Positions 1-7,126 of a DNA stretch of 56,963 nucleotides are shown here, piece after piece. The notes below the pieces were generated by a model that worked only from the letters and a program-made list of their open reading frames with translations, was not told the origin of the DNA and searched no databases. The position numbers were made by a program, and so were the translations under genes. How positions within the stretch are numbered: the stretch's first letter is position 1; each line of letters begins with the position of its first letter. The stretch lies in assembly GCA_009774345.1 (NCBI GenBank), contig VSNR01000003.1, positions 1 through 56,963 of the forward strand. Direction: 5' to 3'. This DNA comes from Lachnospiraceae bacterium. Its GTDB lineage: Bacteria > Bacillota > Clostridia > Lachnospirales > Lachnospiraceae.

Positions 1-190
1 TAAAATATTGTCATTTATTTTGCCATATTGCAAGAAACTATAAAAAAATGACGGTTCGTATTTTGTATAGATCTGACAAATTTTGAGTGGAAAATAAGAT
101 ATGAAAATACAAGGGTAGATTTTATTGCTTGTGGTGTGGTAGCATTAAAGCATAGGGAGTGAGAATAGCAGGCAGGAGAGGAGTGGCACT

Positions 191-316
191 ATGAAGAATG
201 AATACAATGAACTGATTGAAGAATTGATGAAGATTATTAGACAGATAAAGAATATTCGTAGCATTCGTATGCTTATAGGTTTTGCGAAAGCCTTGAGGGA
301 AAATGAAAAGGAGTAA
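191..316 (+). CDS. small charged protein of unknown function (41 aa)
   Basis: A 41-residue reading frame with a strong ribosome site (AGGAGAGGAG, seven bases before the ATG) and a hairpin terminator just after it. The protein is amphipathic, with an acidic start (MKNEYNELIEEL) followed by a basic helix (RQIKNIRSIRM). I see no motif that names a function. The combination of a good Shine-Dalgarno, a proper stop and its own terminator makes it likely to be a real gene. It lies left of the leftward Uma2 gene and is convergent with it, so it may belong to the unsequenced left part of the prophage or to a cargo cassette. Confidence 0.55.
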   Translation: MKNEYNELIEELMKIIRQIKNIRSIRMLIGFAKALRENEKE

Positions 317-326
317 ATATAGTAAA

Positions 327-367
327 AGCAGCCGAACATCATTGTGGAACATGTTGGCTGCTTTTGT
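327..367 (+). terminator. rho-independent terminator after the 41-aa gene
   Basis: AGCAGCC(G)AACAT pairs with ATGTTGGCTGCT, leaving one bulged G, around an 11-base loop, followed by TTTT. The stem starts with an A run, so it could also work leftward as the terminator of the Uma2-like gene. Confidence 0.7.
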
Positions 368-420
368 TATGAAAGCTGAACCTGCCATAATTCAGCATGA
401 TTTGTTTTGTCCTGTTATTG

Positions 421-984
421 TTAAAGTAAGTCTTTGAAGATTTCTCCCAGAGAAATACAGAAATCATTGTATAGTGAAACCTGTATCTCTTTTTTTGTTT
501 CTTCGCGTTCTTTATCCGTAACGCTTAATCCGTCGGGATAAAGAGCATATACTTCATCTAAGGCGAACTCGCCATCTGTCAGGAGATAAACTTCTATGGA
601 GCGCAGCATCGGGTCAATGATCCAGTATTCTTTTACTCCAGATTTTTCATACAGATCTTTTTTGTAGCCCTTATCATTCTTGGAAGTTCCGGGGGAAAGC
701 ACTTCAACAACCAGATCAGGTGCGCCGTGAATGCCATCCAGCTTGATGTTATTTTTGTTACATACAATCATGGCATCAGGAATGACGCGATCGTTTTCTG
801 TCAGAAAAACATCTACACCATCGCCAAAAGCTCTACAGGTTTTCCCTTTCAGGTAAGATTGAAACGCCAGTACAATGTTAAGTGTAATTTGATAGTGGTT
901 TACTGATGGGCTTGCCATCATAACGATTTCACCATTGAGCAGCTCTTCTCTGGGTTCTTCTTGGTATGCTAGATTTCCATTCAT
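421..984 (-). CDS. Uma2 family (DUF820) putative restriction-endonuclease-fold protein
   Basis: 187 residues, the usual size of the Uma2 family, which has a PD-(D/E)XK nuclease fold. The family pattern is visible: an N-terminal EELLNGEIVMMASPS segment, VIPDAMIV (the PD motif) near residue 67, DLVVEVLSPGTS (the E-x-V strand) near 90-101, and KSGVKEYWIIDP near 114-125. The role of these proteins is not established; they are common, often multicopy, in Lachnospiraceae and cyanobacteria. AGAAAGGTGG lies about ten bases before the start. It runs in the same direction as the prophage repressor next to it and may be lysogenic-conversion cargo or a host gene; the prophage's left boundary is not visible. 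Confidence 0.85.
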   Translation of the reverse strand: MNGNLAYQEEPREELLNGEIVMMASPSVNHYQITLNIVLAFQSYLKGKTCRAFGDGVDVFLTENDRVIPDAMIVCNKNNIKLDGIHGAPDLVVEVLSPGTSKNDKGYKKDLYEKSGVKEYWIIDPMLRSIEVYLLTDGEFALDEVYALYPDGLSVTDKEREETKKEIQVSLYNDFCISLGEIFKDLL

Positions 985-1074
985 GTCTGTTGTGCCACCT
1001 TTCTTATTTGAAATTATGATTTACAGGATATATTTATAATGGTTTGTGCTTATCTTTACTTTAAAATATAGACT

Positions 1075-1157
1075 TTAAGTAGTGTTTGATTGTTCAGTAG
1101 TACTAATTAGTCTGTCTATGTACTCCCAAAAGAGCTTTTTGTCCTCAGGAGAGAATC
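1075..1157 (-). pseudogene. orphan C-terminal fragment of a second phage repressor
   Basis: Just downstream of the repressor stop, in another frame, the same strand encodes about 26 codons reading FSPEDKKLFWEYIDRLIS then TTEQSNTT and a stop. This closely matches the last residues of the intact repressor (MAPEDKELFWNYISKLVN). It has no start and no ribosome site. It looks like the 3' end of a related repressor left behind when the present gene, or its 3' half, was brought in by recombination. Confidence 0.7.
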
Positions 1158-1160
1158 TAA

Positions 1161-1544
1161 TTAGTTGCTTTCTGGTTTGTCATTCGAATTAACAAGTTTA
1201 CTTATATAGTTCCAAAAAAGTTCTTTATCTTCGGGAGCCATTTTTCCGTAGTTTATGATAACTTGTTTGGCTCTGTTGTCACTGATGCCAAGTTCGGCAC
1301 AGATCTGCCCATACTCCATATCTTCATCAATGATTGGTTTCTTTGGCTCAATGCCATTACGAAGCCATTCCTCATTATAATCAAATTCGCGGCAGATGGA
1401 TTTAATCATTTGGTCGGTTACATTTCTTTTTCCGTTTTCTATATTTGAGATTGCAGATCGTCCTACACCCAATTTTTTACCAAAACTTTCCATTGTAAGC
1501 TTTTCAGATTTTCTTATTTCTTTAATTCGTTCGTTTACCGTCAT
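1161..1544 (-). CDS. XRE-family prophage repressor (CI-like)
   Basis: A 127-residue protein with an N-terminal helix-turn-helix of the Cro/CI (XRE) family (MTVNERIKEIRKSEKLTMES, GVGRSAISNIENGKR, residues 1-45). A short C-terminal segment (residues 65-120, EYGQICAELGISDNRAKQVI and APEDKELFWNYI) probably serves dimerisation. There is no LexA-like peptidase domain, so induction must differ from lambda CI cleavage. The ATG at 1544 is preferred over one ten codons upstream because GGAGGT ends six bases before it. It is transcribed leftward, divergent from the early genes, across a control region with a symmetric operator. Expected role: keep the early promoter shut and regulate its own gene. Confidence 0.85.
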   Translation of the reverse strand: MTVNERIKEIRKSEKLTMESFGKKLGVGRSAISNIENGKRNVTDQMIKSICREFDYNEEWLRNGIEPKKPIIDEDMEYGQICAELGISDNRAKQVIINYGKMAPEDKELFWNYISKLVNSNDKPESN

Positions 1545-1564
1545 TTTTTCACCTCCATAGTCCA

Positions 1565-1593
1565 AGGATAGCATTTTTAAACAATAGTGTCAA
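1565..1593 (-). promoter_or_regulatory. repressor promoter
   Basis: On the minus strand TTGACA (1588-1593) and TATCCT (1565-1570) are separated by exactly 17 bases, about 20 bases before the repressor ATG. Its -35 lies next to the left operator arm (1599-1612), which fits autoregulation. Confidence 0.75.
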
Positions 1594-1598
1594 TAAAA

Positions 1599-1647
1599 AC
1601 GTCACAAAGAAAACAAAAAGTTGTTGACAGTAGTTTCTTTGTGACGT
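1599..1647. promoter_or_regulatory. repressor operator: 14-bp perfect inverted repeat
   Basis: ACGTCACAAAGAAA (1599-1612) is repeated perfectly in inverted orientation (TTTCTTTGTGACGT, 1634-1647). The right arm fills the spacer of the rightward promoter up to its -10; the left arm abuts the -35 of the leftward promoter. This is the layout expected of a CI-type switch. Binding by the adjacent XRE protein is inferred. Confidence 0.8.
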
Positions 1648-1652
1648 ATAAT
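1624..1652 (+). promoter_or_regulatory. early rightward promoter, perfect sigma-A consensus
   Basis: TTGACA (1624-1629), a 17-base spacer and TATAAT (1647-1652) match the vegetative consensus exactly. The operator arm 1634-1647 lies inside the spacer, so the bound repressor would block polymerase directly. It should drive the early genes from 1690. Confidence 0.85.
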
Positions 1653-1689
1653 AGCCACATAGACAACAAATTGAAAAGAGGTGATAAAC

Positions 1690-1866
1690 ATGTTGACAAC
1701 AAAAGAACGGCAGCAGGAGGCAGAAAAAGTTTTTGCAACGTATATGATGTTGCCAGAAAAAGAGAAAACTATGTTGCTTGCTTATTCAACAGCACTTCGG
1801 GATAGAGCGTTATTAGATGAGCAAACGCAGCAGACAGTTGATTTGCCAGAGCTGGTGGCGAAGTAG
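1690..1866 (+). CDS. early phage small protein (58 aa)
   Basis: First gene after the repressor-controlled promoter. The 58-residue product is helical and charged (MLTTKERQQEAEKVFATYMM and so on). I do not recognise the family; it is not an obvious Cro. The ATG at 1690 follows GAGGTG by eight bases. A GTG at 1681 in the same frame sits inside that ribosome site and is unlikely. The position fits a Cro/antirepressor or early accessory role, but the sequence does not show which. Confidence 0.65.
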   Translation: MLTTKERQQEAEKVFATYMMLPEKEKTMLLAYSTALRDRALLDEQTQQTVDLPELVAK

Positions 1867-1894
1867 AGGAGGTAAGTGGAAAGGAGTAAGGAAA

Positions 1895-2110
1895 ATGGCA
1901 GAATTATTATATACAGTACAAGATGTATCAAAGTTACTTAAAACCAATGAGACATACGTGCGCAAATTAATTAAGAAAGGTCTCTTAAAGGCTATGGTTC
2001 TTGGTCGTCTGAAAGTAAGGGCATCTGCATTGGAGGAGTTTCTTGCGAAATATGAGGGGTACGATGTCACTGACGTGGATAACATCAAAAAGATGGAAAT
2101 TGCGGAGTAG
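1895..2110 (+). CDS. helix-turn-helix (excisionase/MerR-like) protein
   Basis: 71 residues with the HTH_17/excisionase pattern: LYTVQDVSKLLKTNETYVRK (residues 5-24) as the helix-turn-helix, and LLKAMVLGRLKVRASALEEF as the following wing and helix, typical of Xis/AlpA-like DNA-bending proteins. AAGGAG lies nine bases before the ATG at 1895. In an early phage operon it could be the excisionase or an early transcription regulator; the integrase it would partner is not in the window. Confidence 0.8.
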   Translation: MAELLYTVQDVSKLLKTNETYVRKLIKKGLLKAMVLGRLKVRASALEEFLAKYEGYDVTDVDNIKKMEIAE

Positions 2111-2187
2111 GACATTGTAAAGAGACAGTATGTTAAATAAGGATAATAACCACCAAAAGAAACTACCAAACGAAAGGAGCTCCAATT

Positions 2188-2514
2188 ATGTTATGTAGAG
2201 ATGAAGCGGCAGTAATAGACAAGCTGTGCAGCCTTGGCGAGAAGTTCAATGAGCTGTTTGAGAATAAGGAATATGAGCGTGCCATGTACGCGTATTACAC
2301 AGCGTCGTCTGTGGCAGTGTTTTTGGAGATGGACCGCGACATGAGAAATTTTTTCTTTGGCACAGCCAACACCGAGGATACAGACGAAAAGGGACTGTTT
2401 GACAGGGACAGGGTGCACAAGGCACATGGAGAATGCATCTTCAGGGACAAGGAAAGACCCTATGTGAGCGCCGCCGACATGGTGGAGATACTCAAATGTA
2501 CAGCAGGCAGATAG
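2188..2514 (+). CDS. hypothetical early phage protein (108 aa)
   Basis: Unrecognised protein with AAGGAG before the ATG. The N-terminal two-thirds look like a helical bundle (VIDKLCSLGEKFNELFENKE, ERAMYAYYTASSVAVFLEMD) and the C-terminal part is mixed and charged. It sits between the excisionase-like gene and the Rep gene, transcribed rightward. Confidence 0.65.
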   Translation: MLCRDEAAVIDKLCSLGEKFNELFENKEYERAMYAYYTASSVAVFLEMDRDMRNFFFGTANTEDTDEKGLFDRDRVHKAHGECIFRDKERPYVSAADMVEILKCTAGR

Positions 2515-2601
2515 GGCTGTAAGCAGGCAGAAAACGGAAACATCAGAGGTTTACGGGCTTGTATATAGTATTATCTTTAGATACGAACTGGGGGCAGTCA
2601 T

Positions 2602-3528
2602 ATGGTAAGACAAAAAATAGTCCACTGCGGCAAGGGGACAAGAACGTACTATAGAGAAGTTGACATTATTGTGGGTAAGAGTATACCGAGACAGAGGGGG
2701 AAGAAGAGAAAGAGGAGTCTGCCAAAGCAGGAACGTCTGAACTTCAAAAATTCAGTGAGGCATCTTCATCAGCTCTTCAAGGGAAATTTTACTGGATATG
2801 ACTACAGGGTAGATCTGACCTATGATGACTGCTGGCTTCCAGATTCGCTGGAGGCAGGCAGACGGTATGTTGACAGCTACATCAGGAAGGTAAACAGCAT
2901 GCGGAAGAAGAAGGGGCTTGCGTCGGCAAAGTGGATCGCAGTGGATGAGGGATTTGACGGGAGCGGCAGGCCGCACCACCATCTGATCATCAGCGGCGGA
3001 CTGGACAGGGATACGATGGAGCGCCTGTGGTATACGGGGCGCGGGAAGAATGCTGTGAGTCTGGGCATGACAAAGACAGAGCGGCTTCGGTTTGACAATA
3101 ACGGCATAGAGGGGCTTGTGAAGTACATCACCAAGCAGGCGCTGAAGGATTATCAGGACAGGGGAACGGAGGGGCAGCTCTCCCTTGCAGATATAGAGGG
3201 CACAGAAGTGGCAGCAGAGGAGATCGTAAGCCAGAGCACCGGCAGCAGGAGACGGTGGAGGCAGTCAAAGAATCTCATACAGCCGCACGAGAAGATCAAT
3301 GACCATGCGTACAGCCGCAAAGAGATCTTAAAGCTGGTCATGCAGCCGGCTGACTGCGAGGACACGAAGAAGTTCTTCGAAGGCAGATATCAGGGATATG
3401 CCTTGGATACATGCCGCTGTGAATACAACCCTGTGACTGGGACATGGGGCATCTATCTGACAATGCACCGGAAGCAGGAAAAAGATACAGGGCGCCATCG
3501 AAAAAAGGAGGAGGTGGAAGCAGCCTGA
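2602..3528 (+). CDS. HUH-type rolling-circle replication initiator-like protein (Rep)
   Basis: 308 residues carrying the three motifs of HUH endonucleases in order: motif 1 YRVDLTYDD (about residue 68), motif 2 GRPHHHLIISGG (about residue 122, the metal-binding His cluster), and motif 3 LVKYITKQALKDY (about residue 173, with the candidate nicking Tyr and neighbouring Lys). Such proteins nick one strand at an origin and stay covalently bound during rolling-circle replication. A basic stretch (RQRGKKRKR) lies near residue 31. The ribosome site is GGGGGCAG. The stop overlaps the next ATG (TGATG), so the two are translationally coupled. It is probably the replication initiator of the phage; no helicase loader or DnaB-like helicase is present. 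Confidence 0.75.
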   Translation: MVRQKIVHCGKGTRTYYREVDIIVGKSIPRQRGKKRKRSLPKQERLNFKNSVRHLHQLFKGNFTGYDYRVDLTYDDCWLPDSLEAGRRYVDSYIRKVNSMRKKKGLASAKWIAVDEGFDGSGRPHHHLIISGGLDRDTMERLWYTGRGKNAVSLGMTKTERLRFDNNGIEGLVKYITKQALKDYQDRGTEGQLSLADIEGTEVAAEEIVSQSTGSRRRWRQSKNLIQPHEKINDHAYSRKEILKLVMQPADCEDTKKFFEGRYQGYALDTCRCEYNPVTGTWGIYLTMHRKQEKDTGRHRKKEEVEAA

Positions 3529-3992
3529 TGCTGAAGCACGTAGATATATACATAACACATACTATAAAGGGATTTGTCGCGGACAATGCCCGGTACGCCT
3601 ATGCCCTTATATATAATGGCGTACCCAGATATGGGTATGGTGAGATTGACAGACGCATCATCCAGAACAGCATTGTGCTTCTTTCGATGAAGGAGGCGCT
3701 GGGGCGGATGCGGTGCCCCTGTGAGATTACGGTTTATATGAACTCACAGTATATCGCAAACTCGTTCCGCAATGGAAGCACAAAGATATGGAAACAGAAT
3801 GGGTATGAGAAAGCCGGCGGCGGAAAGATAACAGATGCTGACCGGTGGGAAGCACTCTTAAAGAAGTGCGGGGAACATGTGGTGGAGGCCGTGTATTGTG
3901 CCCATCACGGCATGACGAAGATACTGAACACCGGCATAAGCAGGAAAGGAAACTTTGAAGGTCTGGAATTAAAACAGGGAGGCATACAATGA
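3528..3992 (+). CDS. RNase H-like fold protein, probably catalytically degenerate
   Basis: 154 residues. The central part resembles RNase HI: SMKEALGRM (helix with the Glu), ITVYMNSQYIANSF (strand and helix that normally read TDSQYV), then KIWKQNGYEKAGGGKITDAD and WEALLKK. The Glu is kept, but the Asp of TDS is Asn here and the first strand (VDIYITHT) lacks the usual Asp, so two-metal catalysis is doubtful. Start ATG overlaps the Rep stop; AGGAGGAGGTGG precedes it. Coupling to Rep and to a VRR nuclease suggests a replication role, perhaps nucleic-acid binding rather than cleavage. Confidence 0.6.
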   Translation: MLKHVDIYITHTIKGFVADNARYAYALIYNGVPRYGYGEIDRRIIQNSIVLLSMKEALGRMRCPCEITVYMNSQYIANSFRNGSTKIWKQNGYEKAGGGKITDADRWEALLKKCGEHVVEAVYCAHHGMTKILNTGISRKGNFEGLELKQGGIQ

Positions 3993-4453
3993 GTCTGAAA
4001 AACATGAGACGCAGTGAGGACACAGAGCAGATACGCGTGATGGAATGGGCGGCGCGGGCAGAGTGCCGCTATCCAGAACTGAGATGGCTGCACCATATAC
4101 CAAACGGCGGTGCCCGCAGCAGCAGTGAGGCGGTGAAGCTCAAGCGCATGGGGGTGAAGCGGGGGATCTCTGACCTGCATCTGCCCTATCCGCATGGCAG
4201 ATACCATGCGCTTTATATCGAAATGAAGTACGGAAAGAACGTGACAACGCAGGAGCAGCGGGAGTTTCTATGTGACATGAAGGATGCAGACAACCTTGTG
4301 GCGGTATGCCATGACACACAGTCGGCGATCGACCTGATCGAGCGGTATGTCACGCTTCCGGCAAGGGGCATTTTAAAAGTCAGCGGCGGCAGCTTTGACG
4401 GCAAGCATGTCTTCTGGGATGATGACCATATCTGCCACATACAGACATTGTAA
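3989..4453 (+). CDS. VRR-NUC domain nuclease
   Basis: 154 residues with the virus-type replication-repair nuclease pattern of the PD-(D/E)XK superfamily: LHHIPNGGAR (about residue 35), KRMGVKRGISDLHLP (about 52-66, with the catalytic Asp), LYIEMKYGKN (about 75-84, the E-x-K), then TTQEQREFL and LVAVCHDTQSAIDLIERY. The family processes branched or flap DNA during replication. Its ATG overlaps the preceding stop (ATGA). It forms the third gene of a coupled replication block. Confidence 0.85.
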   Translation: MSLKNMRRSEDTEQIRVMEWAARAECRYPELRWLHHIPNGGARSSSEAVKLKRMGVKRGISDLHLPYPHGRYHALYIEMKYGKNVTTQEQREFLCDMKDADNLVAVCHDTQSAIDLIERYVTLPARGILKVSGGSFDGKHVFWDDDHICHIQTL

Positions 4454-4494
4454 GAAATATTCTATATTTAGAGTAAAGAAGGGAGAGGAGCAGC

Positions 4495-4998
4495 ATGTAT
4501 GAGATCTTTGGAGAACTGGATTCCATGGAAGAGATCAACGAGACAGCAGAAGGCTTAAAAAACGAAGGGGACCATAAGAATCTATATCAGTTGGCACAGG
4601 AGAATGGCATTGATGCCGCTTTTGTGGATATATATCTGGATGGGACGACAGATAAACTTTGTTGCGACGTCGCAACAGCAGCGCTGGGTAAGATTGATGT
4701 GGAGGCGGCAGAACTCAGGCCGGTGGAGATTGTCGCAGACTGGGTGGAATATATCAGGACGCTGTGCAGTGATGATGAAACGTTCGCGCGGGCAGTACGT
4801 AGCAGGGGAAAGAGCCTGATAGGATGCATTGGAAGCCTACTCGGCTGGTCGTTTAAGACAAAGTACCGTGTAGCTGAGGACATCATCAAGGCGGCAGGCA
4901 TAGGGCAGGTAAGAGTAGAGATGGGCATTCCCGGAATGGGGACTGCAAAGAGGATGATCAGGCAGTATTATCTGCCGAAAGGAGGTGCCGGCAGATGA
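4495..4998 (+). CDS. conserved partner protein of the PcfJ-like gene (167 aa)
   Basis: Unnamed acidic protein starting MYEIFGELDSMEEINETAEG. The middle part (VEIVADWVEYIRTLC, SRGKSLIGCIGSLLGWSF) and the end (GIPGMGTAKRMIRQYYL) look like conserved blocks. Its stop overlaps the start of the PcfJ-like gene by four bases, so the two are translationally coupled. The arrangement resembles pcfK-pcfJ of conjugative plasmid pCF10, but I cannot show by eye that it is homologous to PcfK. Function unknown. Confidence 0.65.
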   Translation: MYEIFGELDSMEEINETAEGLKNEGDHKNLYQLAQENGIDAAFVDIYLDGTTDKLCCDVATAALGKIDVEAAELRPVEIVADWVEYIRTLCSDDETFARAVRSRGKSLIGCIGSLLGWSFKTKYRVAEDIIKAAGIGQVRVEMGIPGMGTAKRMIRQYYLPKGGAGR

Positions 4999-7118
4999 GG
5001 AAGGCAGGACTTCTTGATAAAAAGCCTCTGACAGCCACACGGACCATGCTGGAAATGGCACAGAGGGATACAGGCACGAAAAAGCGTGCTTGGACATGTT
5101 ATAGCACGTATGACTACATAGAATATGAGACCCGTTTTTATTTCAGGGCGGCAGTGTCCGCAGTAGGAGAGATACTGGAAGTGGATCTGTTCACGAGAAA
5201 GGATCTTGCAGCCGGGAAAAAGGAGCCGCGCTTCCGCATCTTCCTTGACCGGGAGAGGGAGGACTTTATCAGCTGGAACATGGCGGAGGAGAAGTGGAGC
5301 AGGGCAAAGATTGATATGCTGCCCACATCGGACGACAGGTACAGTTATTCATACCGCGGGCGCAACCTTGCCACCAGGGAAACATTAAAGCTTGTAAACA
5401 GATATCTGAAAACCGGACGTATGCAGGATGTAGAGACAGCCGTGATCGACTTTCAGGCGAGGATACGAAAAGACGAGCTGACAAAGAAGCACAGGCTGAT
5501 CACAGATGTCATTGACGGGTATATGGACACAGTGCCGGACAGGCTTCCCGCAGACTGGATGAAGTTTATCAATGACCGGGCGGTGGAACACTGCATATTT
5601 TTCGAGAAAGAAAAAAAGACGGGGTATTGTACCCACTGCCGGCTTGAAGTGCCGGTTCTGGGGCAGGTGACACATAACATGCCCGGAAAATGCCGCCAGT
5701 GCGGCGCAAGCGTCACCTATAAGAGCTGGAAAAAGCAAAAGCGCGTCTATTCCAGCACGGCGGTGTCCATTCTACAAAGATGCACGGACGGGGAAAACTG
5801 CGTATACAGGCAGTTCCGGCTGGATGTAACGATGGAGCGTTTCGCCGGCTATGTGCCGGAGATTTTCACAAAGGAGCTTTACAGGAGAATTTTTGTCATG
5901 ACGGAAGAAGAGCAAATCATCAGGCAGGAAGGCTATGTGTGGGGCGAGTTCCGTAATACCGGGATTGAGAGATGGTGTAATGAGGGTTCTGACATCAAGC
6001 GCGGATGGCTGAATGGTTCAGGTGGATACGGATACGCCAGGAGCGTGCTGTATACGGGGAACATCAGCAGGCTGTTTCGGAATACCTGCCTGAAATACAT
6101 ACCGGCAGCAGAGATTTTTAAAAGCATGGGGAAAACCAAAGTAAATGTAATGGCAGTGCTTGGCGATATGAAGATGAGCTTTCCATATGAGGCATTCTGG
6201 AAGATGGGGCTTCGGCAGTTTGTCCGTGAAAGGGTAAAGAATGACGGCACATGCGGAAAAACGCGGCTGAGATATCTGGGAGACCATCTCAAGCCCTGGC
6301 AGTATCTCGAATTTACAAAGGAGGAGATGGCGCAGGCGGTGCGGCTGGATGCCACAGACCAGCAGATGCGCATTATACAGAGGGCATCAGAGCTTTGTGT
6401 ACGGCTGACAGACGAACAGGTGCTGTGGCTGGACCGTTATATGGGCGTGACTGTTTTGATGGATTACATGCACATGCAGACACCGCACCGCATCATACGG
6501 TACTTAAAGAAAAAAATACAGGTGGAAACCACAGGCAGCAGGGAGAACCGGCCGCTGCATTTATGGATGGACTATCTTGATATGGTGCGCCAGCTTGGGT
6601 GGGACCTGCACGACAGGTCTGTATTCTTCCCGCAGGACATCCAGCGGGCACACGACGAGGCGGCAGTCCTGTTTACTGCATGGAAGGACCAGACGGAGGC
6701 AGAAAAGCTGAGAGCCAGTGATGCCGTCATGCACAGGAATGCGAGGGAGATCAAGCGCGCCTTCTGCTACCGTGATGCTGCGTACATGATCAGCGTGCCG
6801 GGATGCTATCAGGATTTTAAGAAAGAGGGGAACACGCAGCACAACTGTGTTGCCCGGTATTATGATGCTGCGGTAAAAGGATCGTGCATTATTCTCTTCA
6901 TCCGCAGGCGGAAAGCGCCGCAGAAACCATTCTGCACTGTGGAGATACAGAACAGGGACGGGAAGTTTGCCATCATACAGAACAGGGCGGCGTATAACAA
7001 AGATGCACCGGAGGACGTACAGGAATTTATGAAAAAGGCAGTAAGGCAGGCACAGCAGATCGCGGACAGGATGGCAGCAGAGGAAGCAGAACGCATACGC
7101 ATGAGGACTGCGGGATAG
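4995..7118 (+). CDS. PcfJ-like protein
   Basis: 707 residues. The C-terminal part has the PcfJ signature: YMISVPGCYQDFKKEGNTQH, NCVARYY, SCIILFIRR, FCTVEIQNRDGKFAIIQNRA (about residues 595-670). A four-Cys zinc-ribbon-like segment (CTHCRLEVP ... CRQCGASV) is at about residues 212-238. PcfJ proteins occur in conjugative plasmids, ICEs and phages; the biochemical activity is not established. It overlaps the preceding gene and lies in the replication block, which points to DNA processing. Length is in the usual range for phage members, and no frameshift is seen. Confidence 0.8.
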   Translation: MRKAGLLDKKPLTATRTMLEMAQRDTGTKKRAWTCYSTYDYIEYETRFYFRAAVSAVGEILEVDLFTRKDLAAGKKEPRFRIFLDREREDFISWNMAEEKWSRAKIDMLPTSDDRYSYSYRGRNLATRETLKLVNRYLKTGRMQDVETAVIDFQARIRKDELTKKHRLITDVIDGYMDTVPDRLPADWMKFINDRAVEHCIFFEKEKKTGYCTHCRLEVPVLGQVTHNMPGKCRQCGASVTYKSWKKQKRVYSSTAVSILQRCTDGENCVYRQFRLDVTMERFAGYVPEIFTKELYRRIFVMTEEEQIIRQEGYVWGEFRNTGIERWCNEGSDIKRGWLNGSGGYGYARSVLYTGNISRLFRNTCLKYIPAAEIFKSMGKTKVNVMAVLGDMKMSFPYEAFWKMGLRQFVRERVKNDGTCGKTRLRYLGDHLKPWQYLEFTKEEMAQAVRLDATDQQMRIIQRASELCVRLTDEQVLWLDRYMGVTVLMDYMHMQTPHRIIRYLKKKIQVETTGSRENRPLHLWMDYLDMVRQLGWDLHDRSVFFPQDIQRAHDEAAVLFTAWKDQTEAEKLRASDAVMHRNAREIKRAFCYRDAAYMISVPGCYQDFKKEGNTQHNCVARYYDAAVKGSCIILFIRRRKAPQKPFCTVEIQNRDGKFAIIQNRAAYNKDAPEDVQEFMKKAVRQAQQIADRMAAEEAERIRMRTAG

Positions 7119-7126
7119 GAGGAAGA

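Noticed and set aside
4495..4998. Anti-CRISPR role for the 167-aa protein next to the PcfJ-like gene
   Set aside because: PcfK-type names have been linked to Cas9 inhibitors, but I cannot see sequence similarity by eye, and the coupling to replication genes gives no support.
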